DNA of 9,011 bases, taken from positions 1-9,011 of the forward strand of contig CAZCFZ010000132.1 in assembly GCA_964498065.1 (NCBI GenBank), in the 5' to 3' direction. Under the pieces are notes generated by a model, which saw only the letters and a list, made by a program, of their open reading frames with translations, was not told the origin of the DNA and did no database searches. The translations under genes and the position numbers were made by a program. This DNA is from FEN-1297 sp964498065. GTDB taxonomy: Bacteria; Bacteroidota; Ignavibacteria; Ignavibacteriales; Ignavibacteriaceae. This document shows positions 1-6,011 of the stretch, in pieces (the stretch's first letter is position 1; the number at the start of each line of letters is the position of its first letter).

Positions 1-1
1 A

Positions 2-1087
2 ACAAATGAATATGAATTTCATTTTGCGGAGAACGGCGCCGAAGCACTGGAAAAAATTAAAAATGACGGAACTATTGATCTGATTTTAACAGACATAAAT
101 ATGCCCGTTATGGACGGGCTTACACTGCTCTCTAAAATTAAAGAGCTTAATAATAAATTATTGAGGTCTGTTATAGTTTCTGCATACGGCGATATGGAAA
201 ATATAAGAACCGCAATGAATAGAGGCGCTTATGATTTTATAACCAAGCCGATTGATTTAAGAGATCTCGAAATTACCATCGATAAATCATTAAAAGAAAT
301 TGAACTGTACAAAGACGCATTGTCATCACACGATAAATTAGTGGCATTGCAGCAGGAACTCGAAATTGCCACAGTGATCCAGACCTCTATTCTGCCTAAA
401 ACCTTTCCGCCTTTTCCTGAAAGAAAAGAATTTGATATTTATGCTAAAATGATAACCGCAAAAGAAGTAGGCGGGGATCTTTTTGATTTCTTTCTTATTG
501 ATAAATACAGGCTCGGAGTTATAATTGGCGATGTAACCGGCAAGGGAATTGCAGCTGCTCTGTTAATGGCAGTCTGTAAATCCTTATTAAAAGCAACTGC
601 TCAAAAAGGAATGCCCACAGATGAGGTCTTATCCGAAGTTAATAATATTTTGGTTGATCAAAGTCCGTCAAATATGTTTGTCACGGTTTTTTACGGAATA
701 CTCGATACAAGAAACGGTTCTTTCGAGTATTCAAACGGGGGTCATAATCCGCCTTACTTAATTTCTTCCGACAGAAATATTAATCAGTTAGAAAATATCG
801 GTGGGCTGATGCTTGGGGCAATGAATGATTCACCATACGAATCCAATATTATAATGCTTAAACCAAATGAGAGTATTTTCTTCTATACCGATGGAGTAAC
901 TGAAGCATTTAACAAAGATGGCGAAGAATTTCATGAAACACGTCTCGTAAAATCTCTTTTAAATGTTAAGGATGAAAATCCGGATAGAATAGTAAAAGAC
1001 ATAATTTGTGATGTGCAGGATTTTATTGTCGGCACCGAACAATCAGACGATATAACATGCATGATGTTAAAATATTTAAAACATTGA
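2..1087 (+). CDS. Response regulator with receiver domain and SpoIIE/RsbU-type PP2C phosphatase, 5' partial
   Basis: The frame is open from the window edge, so the gene begins upstream; the ATG at 101 is internal to the receiver domain. Numbering from base 2, the receiver shows the phosphoacceptor Asp31 in LILTDINMP, Ser60 in VIVSAYG and the conserved Lys82 in ITKPID. Beta-1 and the acidic pair, roughly 20-25 residues, are missing. A helical, probably coiled-coil linker follows (KEIELYKDALSSHDKL to QQELEIATVIQ). The C-terminal PP2C domain of the SpoIIE/RsbU class shows its metal-binding acidic motifs EVGGDLFD, GDVTGKG, TDGVTEA and DDIT, plus GGHNPP. Members of this family dephosphorylate phosphoserine or phosphothreonine proteins, often anti-sigma-factor antagonists, when the receiver is phosphorylated. 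The protein should be cytosolic; no membrane segment is seen. The partner histidine kinase and the substrate are not in the window. It lies upstream of a kinase cluster on the same strand, so a counteracting role is possible but unproven. Confidence 0.93.
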   Translation, partial: TNEYEFHFAENGAEALEKIKNDGTIDLILTDINMPVMDGLTLLSKIKELNNKLLRSVIVSAYGDMENIRTAMNRGAYDFITKPIDLRDLEITIDKSLKEIELYKDALSSHDKLVALQQELEIATVIQTSILPKTFPPFPERKEFDIYAKMITAKEVGGDLFDFFLIDKYRLGVIIGDVTGKGIAAALLMAVCKSLLKATAQKGMPTDEVLSEVNNILVDQSPSNMFVTVFYGILDTRNGSFEYSNGGHNPPYLISSDRNINQLENIGGLMLGAMNDSPYESNIIMLKPNESIFFYTDGVTEAFNKDGEEFHETRLVKSLLNVKDENPDRIVKDIICDVQDFIVGTEQSDDITCMMLKYLKH

Positions 1088-1182
1088 AAATAAATTATGA
1101 ATTGATTGTTTATATTAAAATGTAAGCGTATTTTAATTGTGAAGTCCGGGAAATATTATAATTATTTCTAGGATTGAAAACC

Positions 1183-1190
1183 TACTTTTG
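1183..1190 (+). promoter_or_regulatory. Weak promoter candidate (TAnnTTTG-like) in the spacer before the kinase cluster
   Basis: The 180-bp spacer 1088-1267 is very AT-rich and holds no gene and no clear terminator hairpin. TACTTTTG matches the Bacteroidota-type -7 element TAnnTTTG, but no good -33 TTTG lies at the expected distance upstream. A sigma70-like alternative is TTGTTT (1106-1111), 17 nt, TATTTT (1129-1134). Both could be chance matches in AT-rich DNA. A promoter somewhere in this spacer is plausible, because it is the only sizeable gap before the kinase cluster. Confidence 0.2.
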
Positions 1191-1267
1191 CGGAAACTAT
1201 TTCTATTCATTGGCGGAAAATTCTAAAAAAAATTTAATAAAATAAATTGATTTAATTAGAATATAAC

Positions 1268-1399
1268 ATGATTGACAAGACAATTCTTCACTACAAAATA
1301 TTAGAGAAGTTCGGCGAAGTCCGTCTCGTCCCGATTCTGTCGGGACGGACGAGACCTCATCCCAAATCATTATCATTAAATAATAGGTATTATTTATGA
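1268..1399 (+). CDS. 43-codon kinase-start leader ORF, copy 1 (leader peptide or kinase remnant)
   Basis: An ATG opens a 43-codon frame whose first 17 residues (MIDKTILHYKILEKFGE) copy the N-terminus of the neighbouring Ser/Thr kinases. At the point where those kinases enter the glycine-rich loop, the DNA switches to a GC-rich palindrome (1319-1355) and then to unrelated codons. The frame ends with TGA at 1397-1399, overlapping the ATG of kinase 1 at 1396 in an ATGA, an arrangement typical of translational coupling. No good Shine-Dalgarno sequence precedes it. It has no kinase catalytic residues, so it cannot be a kinase. A second copy at 8801-8932 has the same length and the same overlap. 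It is either a leader peptide gene or the stub of a kinase replaced or interrupted by a repeat element. Translation is unproven. Confidence 0.5.
   Translation: MIDKTILHYKILEKFGEVRLVPILSGRTRPHPKSLSLNNRYYL
1319..1355 (+). repeat. GC-rich palindromic element, copy 1
   Basis: GTCTC (1323-1327) and GTCCCGA (1328-1334) pair with TCGGGAC (1340-1346) and GAGAC (1351-1355), leaving loop TTCTG and a 4-nt bulge GGAC. An alternative outer pairing joins GTCCGTC (1319-1325) to GACGGAC (1344-1350). The GC content contrasts sharply with the flanks. No T-run follows, so it is not an intrinsic terminator. A near-identical element is at 8852-8887, and both begin after the same GAAG junction in a kinase-start sequence. 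It may be a dispersed REP-like or miniature element, or part of an RNA regulatory leader. Confidence 0.8.
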
Positions 1400-1445
1400 T
1401 TGGTCAAACAATATTACATTATCAAATACTTGAAGAATTGGGACG
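1358..1445 (+). promoter_or_regulatory. Possible long-range leader/kinase RNA pairing, copy 1 (weak)
   Basis: CATCCCAAATC (1358-1368), just after the palindrome, is complementary at 9 of 11 positions to GAATTGGGACG (1435-1445) in the glycine-loop codons of kinase 1; the uninterrupted core is 6 bp. The pairing would place the kinase 1 ATG (1396) in the enclosed loop. It matches the position of a stronger pairing at 8886-8982 but has two mismatches, so it is a weak call on its own. Confidence 0.2.
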
Positions 1446-3306
1446 GGGGGGGATGGGTGTGGTCTACCTGGCTGAGGATACAAAACTGAAACGCCAGGTT
1501 GCGATTAAATTTCTCCCTGAACAAATTTCTGCCGATACGGAGGAAAGAAANNNNNNNNNNNNNNNNNNNNNNNNNNNNNNNNNNNNNNNNNNNNNNNNNN
1601 NNNNNNNNNNNNNNNNNNNNNNNNNNNNNNNNNNNNNNNNNNNNNNNNNNGGCAAAGAAATGATTGTTGTAATGCCGTTTCAAAATCTTGGTCCGCAGGA
1701 TGAAAAATATTTTGCAGACGGTATAACAGATGAAATAACAAGCAAGCTTGCCTCGATTGGAGATATTGGTGTAATTGCAACCAGCAGCGCTGAAAAACTT
1801 GCAAAGGAAAATAAAAGTTTTAAGGAAATTGGTAAAAAACTCGGAGTTGATTATATACTTAATGGTTCAATAAGATGGGAAAAGACCGGAAAAAATGAAA
1901 GCCGTGTAAGAATAACTCCTCAATTAATCCGCGTTTCCGATAACACTATTACCTGGTCAAATTCATACGACAAAGTACTTAATGATATTTTTGCGGTGCA
2001 GAATGATATTGCACAGAAAGTTGTCAATCAATTAGGCGGAACTTTTGCAAATAACCAGAGCCAAAAAGAAACACCACCGACCGGCAATCTCAAGGCTTAT
2101 GATTTTTATTTGAAAGGAGTATCCTATGAAGCAAGGGGTGCCTATTTAAAATCGGATATCCAAGCCAGTATTAATCTATATAAAAAGGCAATTGACCTAG
2201 ATCCTAATTTTGCTCAGGCTTATGCTCATCTTTCAATTTGTCAGGCTTTAATGTATTGGTTTTATTATGACCATTCCGAAAAGGTTGTAAAAGAAGTTTA
2301 TGAGAATGCACAAAAGTCTTTGCAATTAAATCCAAATCTTGCTGAAACGTACCTGGCACTTGGATATTATCATTACCATTGCAAACTGGAATATGAAAGC
2401 GCCATAAGGGAATTTTCAGCGGCCCTGAAAATTCAACCAAATAATGCATCGGCCTATTTTGGCCTAGGGCTCGTTTATCGAAGGATGGGGAAATTTGATC
2501 TTGCTGTAAATAATATATTAAAAGGTTATAACCTTAATCCACTTTCTAATGAATATGCCAATAACCTTGCAGAAACATATGGGATAATAAGAGATTATAA
2601 AAAAGCTATTTCACAATACAAGAAAACTATAGAACTAAATCCTGATTTAAGTTTACAAAAGGTATCTCTTGCGGGGATATACATTTTAAAAGGTAACCTG
2701 CAAATTGCCTCAGACTTAGTATATAAGGTTAGTATCAAGAGTTATATTGATTTAAATTCAAATTTGAAGGCCTACATCTATATCCTTGAACGCAAATTTG
2801 ATGCGGCAATAAATAATTTGAAATCAACTAACAAGCCTTATGAGAACAGCCAATTTGCTTTTACTCCGGAGGATGAAATGCTGGGATTAATTTATAAATA
2901 TAAAAACGAACCTGCTTTATCAAAAAAATATTTTGAATCAGCTAAAGATGAACTTGAGAAAAAGCTAAAAGTCACCCCGCAGGATGAGAGATTACACAGT
3001 TCCCTGGGAATTGTTTACGCAGGCCTTGGAATGAAAGATAAAGCAGTTGCTGAAGGTAAAAAAGGAATCGAGCTTCTCCCTCTGAAGAAAGAAGCATACA
3101 GAGGATATTACAGACAACTGGAAATGGCAAGGATTTATACTCTTATCGGTGATAACAAAAGCGCATTAAAACAAATTGATTTTATACTTTCAATACCGGG
3201 TGATTTCTCAGTTCCTTTATTAAAACTAGATCCGATATATGATTCACTAAGGAATCTTCCGAGTTATAAAGCGATTATTAAGAAATACGAATTAAATATT
3301 GATTGA
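1396..3306 (+). CDS. Receptor Ser/Thr protein kinase with TolB-like domain and TPR repeats, interrupted by an assembly gap (kinase 1)
   Basis: Residues 1-51 are the N-lobe of a bacterial Hanks-type kinase, with glycine loop GRGGMG (16-21) and the ATP-binding Lys38 in VAIK. The sequence then enters 100 Ns. After the gap it resumes at GKEMIVVMPFQNL, matching the start of the TolB-like domain in kinase 2 (GKSIAVLPFENL, residue 345). The catalytic loop, DFG motif, activation loop and membrane segment are therefore all unseen. A TolB-like domain (about 1651-2040) is followed by TPR helices (about 2089-3180), including YKKAIDLDPNFAQAYAHL and FSAALKIQPNNASAYFGLG. The C-terminus has the LDPIYDSLRNLPSYKAI ending also found in kinase 2. 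By family, it phosphorylates proteins in the cytosol and has an outer TPR region that probably binds proteins or ligands. The start is set by the ATGA overlap with the leader ORF and by alignment to the sister kinases. Joining both sides of the gap into one gene is an inference. Confidence 0.8.
   Translation: MIGQTILHYQILEELGRGGMGVVYLAEDTKLKRQVAIKFLPEQISADTEERXXXXXXXXXXXXXXXXXXXXXXXXXXXXXXXXXXGKEMIVVMPFQNLGPQDEKYFADGITDEITSKLASIGDIGVIATSSAEKLAKENKSFKEIGKKLGVDYILNGSIRWEKTGKNESRVRITPQLIRVSDNTITWSNSYDKVLNDIFAVQNDIAQKVVNQLGGTFANNQSQKETPPTGNLKAYDFYLKGVSYEARGAYLKSDIQASINLYKKAIDLDPNFAQAYAHLSICQALMYWFYYDHSEKVVKEVYENAQKSLQLNPNLAETYLALGYYHYHCKLEYESAIREFSAALKIQPNNASAYFGLGLVYRRMGKFDLAVNNILKGYNLNPLSNEYANNLAETYGIIRDYKKAISQYKKTIELNPDLSLQKVSLAGIYILKGNLQIASDLVYKVSIKSYIDLNSNLKAYIYILERKFDAAINNLKSTNKPYENSQFAFTPEDEMLGLIYKYKNEPALSKKYFESAKDELEKKLKVTPQDERLHSSLGIVYAGLGMKDKAVAEGKKGIELLPLKKEAYRGYYRQLEMARIYTLIGDNKSALKQIDFILSIPGDFSVPLLKLDPIYDSLRNLPSYKAIIKKYELNID
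1445..1452 (+). repeat. G8 homopolymer in the glycine-loop codons
   Basis: Eight consecutive Gs encode part of GRGGMG in kinase 1. The equivalent place in kinase 4 reads GGGGTGGAA, so the run is not required by the protein. Such tracts can slip in replication or be miscounted in sequencing; either would frameshift the kinase at residue 18-19. Confidence 0.7.
1551..1650. other. Assembly gap of 100 Ns
   Basis: The run is exactly 100 Ns, the usual placeholder for a gap of unknown size. Alignment to kinase 2 gives residue 51 before the gap and residue 345 after it, so about 293 residues (roughly 880 bp) should be missing rather than 33. The apparent reading frame across the gap is therefore not informative. 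The gap sits in the part of the gene most alike among the paralogues, where short-read assembly would be expected to fail. Confidence 0.95.
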
Positions 3307-3321
3307 AATATTGATTGAAAT
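3298..3321 (+). repeat. 12-bp tandem duplication at the kinase 1/kinase 2 junction
   Basis: ATTGATTGAAAT occurs twice in a row (3298-3309 and 3310-3321), directly before the kinase 2 ATG. The first unit contains the TGA stop of kinase 1. Removing one unit would leave TGAAATATG, that is 3 nt between stop and start, so the duplication probably widened a tighter junction. There is no Shine-Dalgarno match here, so kinase 2 may rely on coupling or on AT-rich, unstructured initiation. Confidence 0.85.
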
Positions 3322-6009
3322 ATGATTGGTGAAACAATACTACATTACAAAATTTTAGAAAAGTTAGGCGAAGGCGGAATGGGTGTGGTCTACCTGGCTG
3401 AAGACACAAAGCTGGGACGCAAAGTTGCGCTGAAGTTTTTACCCGGATACATTGCCGGTAATTCCGCAGAACGGGAAAGGTTTAATGTTGAAGCCAAAGC
3501 TGCGGCATCACTAAATCATCCAAATATAGCTACGATTTATGCAATTGAAGAATCAGGTGATGATACTTTTATTGTGATGGAATATATAGACGGCCAAGAA
3601 TTAAAATCTTTGATAGAGAAGAGTCAAATCCCGACTCTTCAACCTGAAATAATCATTAATTATTCTATTCAAATTGCCGAAGGTCTAGAAGCCGCTCATA
3701 GAAAAGGAATCATTCACAGAGACATCAAATCATCCAACATAATGATCACGACTGAAGGCAAGGTTAAAATAATGGACTTTGGTCTGGCTAAAATTAAAGG
3801 CGGTTCACAGCTGACAAAGGTTGGAACTACAGTTGGAACTATTGCATACATGTCTCCTGAACAGACAAGAGGGGATGAAACTGATTATCGAACAGATATC
3901 TGGTCTTTCGGAGTAGTACTTTATGAAATGCTTACCGGTAAATTGCCTTTCAAAGGAGATTATGATCAGGCAATAATTTATTCAATTTTAAATGAAGAAC
4001 CGGAACCGGTAACAAAATATTTGCCGGAGATTGACACTGCTTTGATAAGAATTATTGATAAAGCATTAAAGAAAGAACCTGGGGACCGTTATGAATCAAT
4101 GAGCGAAATTGCTACTGAATTAATTAATATCGGAAATTTCGGGAGTGGTGTATTAAGATCAAAATCAGCAGGGGTTAAAAGTGTAGTAACAGATAATCAA
4201 AAAGTGAAAGACAAACTTCAAGAATCAAGTTTATTCGTTAAAAAGAAAAGGATAAAAATTATTGCAGCGGGATTGCTTCTTCCTGGTTTAATTGCAGTTG
4301 GATATTTTTTACTTTTTAATAAAAATGAAACTATAAACACCTCGGCAGCTATTGGTAAATCTATCGCGGTTCTTCCTTTCGAAAATTTAAGTCCCGATAA
4401 AAGCAATGCCTATTTTGCCGACGGTATGCAGGATATGATACTAACTAAACTTGCAGACATAGGTGATTTGAAAGTAATTTCTCGTACTTCCACAGAGAAA
4501 TACAAGAGTCATCCTGAAGATTTAAAAACGATTGCAAAGCAGCTTGGTGTTGCAACTATTCTTGAAGGCAGTGTTCAGAAGGCAGGCGACCAGGTATTGA
4601 TAAATGTTCAGCTGATTGATGCACGGAACGATAACCACATTTGGGCAAACAGCTATACGCGCACGCTCCAGAATATATTCGGTGTTGAAGGTGAGGTAGC
4701 TCAGAAAGTAGCAGATGCTTTAAATGCAAAATTGACTGCAAAACAGACAAACGCTGTTGCAAGCATACCGACTACGAATCAAGTTGCCTACGACGCATAT
4801 TTACGCGGCGAGTATTATTATGCAAAAGTCCTGGCAGGTAATTTTAACTTATTGACACAGGTTGTGAATTCTTACAAACAGGCGGTAGAGAATGATCCGT
4901 CATTTGCTTTGGCCTGGGCTAAACTTGGCTACAGTCAAAGTTTATTGATGTATGCCAGCATAGACCGTTCCGATTCAACTGCAAAGAATGCATTGAATAA
5001 TGCACAGTATTCACTGGTGCTTGATCCTAATTTATCCTATGGTCATTTTGCATTGGGATATGTTTACCGTATGGATTATGCAGAGTACGGAAAAGCTCTC
5101 AATGAATTTGAACTGGCTTTAAAAGGACTTCCGAACAATGCTGAAGTTTTGGCAGCAATTGCATATATCAATGAACAAAGAAGTGATATGAAAGCGGCTT
5201 CCAATTATCTTCAAAAAGCAGTGTCTTTAAATCCGAATGATCCGAATCTTGCCTTGGGATTCGGTCTTACATCGGTTTATATGCGGCAGTACAATATTGC
5301 GGGGAAAGCTTTTAACCGTGTACTTTCAATTGCTCCGGATGATCCGGAAGGATATGCACTCCTAGCTCAAAATAAAATACTGGAATCGGGAAATGCAGAT
5401 TCTGCTATGGCAATACTGGATAAAGCTCCATCTGATATTCAATCAACTGCGGATATCTTATATGAACGTGCCGACTTGTTATTGCTGCAGAGAAATTATT
5501 CAGAAGCCCGGAAAATTGCAGAGACACTTCGCCCCGGTGGTCGTTTTGTTACACAATTGCAGATTTTACTTATTCGTGCTGAAGTTTTCAGATTAAGCGG
5601 GGATAAGAAAAACGCTGAAGTTAATTATCGGAAGGCTCTGGCCGAGGCAAATAAGTTTTCTAGTGACGGAATCAGTGAAAAGACTTTCGGTATATTATTG
5701 GGGAAAGCTATTGCTCAAGCGGGTCTCGGGCAGAAAGCGGCTTCAATTAAAACTTTGGATGAACTAATGAAGCTTATGGAAGAGAAAGGATTAAAATATT
5801 ATTTGCTAGAAGTCGAATACACACGTGCTAAGGTTTATGCAATGTTTGGAGATACTGTTGAAGCTGTTAAAGAACTTAATCAGGTTATGTCTTCTCCATA
5901 CGGCGGTTTCTGTTCAGCAAACCTAATCCGGCTTGATCCTACTTGGGACCCGCTTCGTAAAGATCCGGCTTTTCAAGCGATGATAAATAAATATTCGGAG
6001 AAAAATTAA
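3322..6009 (+). CDS. Receptor Ser/Thr protein kinase with TolB-like domain and TPR repeats (kinase 2)
   Basis: The 895-residue protein is complete. The Hanks-type kinase domain (about 9-270) has glycine loop GEGGMG (16-21), Lys38 in VALK, Glu57, HRD (132-134) with Asp134, Asn139, DFG (152-154), SPE (178-180), Asp192 and Arg256, so it should be active. The catalytic loop reads HRDIKSSN where KPxN is usual. The activation loop LTKVGTTVGT offers Thr sites for autophosphorylation. A basic stretch, KKKR, precedes one membrane helix (about 311-332), predicting a cytosolic kinase and an outer C-terminus. That C-terminus holds a TolB-like domain (345 to about 475; IAVLPFENLSP, YFADGM) and many TPR helices (from about 488). 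It ends in LDPTWDPLRKDPAFQAM. Such proteins are read as receptors whose TPR region senses protein or ligand; the signal is unknown. It follows kinase 1 by 15 nt, and its stop overlaps the kinase 3 start. Confidence 0.95.
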   Translation: MIGETILHYKILEKLGEGGMGVVYLAEDTKLGRKVALKFLPGYIAGNSAERERFNVEAKAAASLNHPNIATIYAIEESGDDTFIVMEYIDGQELKSLIEKSQIPTLQPEIIINYSIQIAEGLEAAHRKGIIHRDIKSSNIMITTEGKVKIMDFGLAKIKGGSQLTKVGTTVGTIAYMSPEQTRGDETDYRTDIWSFGVVLYEMLTGKLPFKGDYDQAIIYSILNEEPEPVTKYLPEIDTALIRIIDKALKKEPGDRYESMSEIATELINIGNFGSGVLRSKSAGVKSVVTDNQKVKDKLQESSLFVKKKRIKIIAAGLLLPGLIAVGYFLLFNKNETINTSAAIGKSIAVLPFENLSPDKSNAYFADGMQDMILTKLADIGDLKVISRTSTEKYKSHPEDLKTIAKQLGVATILEGSVQKAGDQVLINVQLIDARNDNHIWANSYTRTLQNIFGVEGEVAQKVADALNAKLTAKQTNAVASIPTTNQVAYDAYLRGEYYYAKVLAGNFNLLTQVVNSYKQAVENDPSFALAWAKLGYSQSLLMYASIDRSDSTAKNALNNAQYSLVLDPNLSYGHFALGYVYRMDYAEYGKALNEFELALKGLPNNAEVLAAIAYINEQRSDMKAASNYLQKAVSLNPNDPNLALGFGLTSVYMRQYNIAGKAFNRVLSIAPDDPEGYALLAQNKILESGNADSAMAILDKAPSDIQSTADILYERADLLLLQRNYSEARKIAETLRPGGRFVTQLQILLIRAEVFRLSGDKKNAEVNYRKALAEANKFSSDGISEKTFGILLGKAIAQAGLGQKAASIKTLDELMKLMEEKGLKYYLLEVEYTRAKVYAMFGDTVEAVKELNQVMSSPYGGFCSANLIRLDPTWDPLRKDPAFQAMINKYSEKN

Positions 6010-6011
6010 TG
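5997..6011 (+). promoter_or_regulatory. Ribosome binding site and TAATG stop/start overlap for kinase 3
   Basis: GGAG (5997-6000) lies 8 nt before the ATG at 6009. The TAA stop of kinase 2 (6007-6009) shares its last A with that ATG. The site fixes the kinase 3 start and implies that the two kinases are translated from one mRNA with coupling. Confidence 0.8.

Noticed and set aside
1139..1148. GTGAAGTCCG matching the junction before the second palindrome (8847-8856)
   Set aside because: It is only 10 nt, the next bases differ and no arm follows; chance is sufficient.
1088..1267. RNA gene or riboswitch in the spacer
   Set aside because: It is AT-rich with no stable long helix or recognisable conserved motif.
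1323..1355. Palindrome as an intrinsic terminator
   Set aside because: The stem is bulged and is followed by CTCATCCC (CGCGTCCC in copy 2), not a T-run.
1414..1804. Reverse-strand open frames across the N run
   Set aside because: They are open only because Ns do not create stops; they lie antisense to kinase 1 and encode no recognisable protein.
2204..2449. Reverse-strand 81-codon frame within kinase 1
   Set aside because: It is antisense to clear TPR coding sequence and shows no domain or ribosome site of its own.
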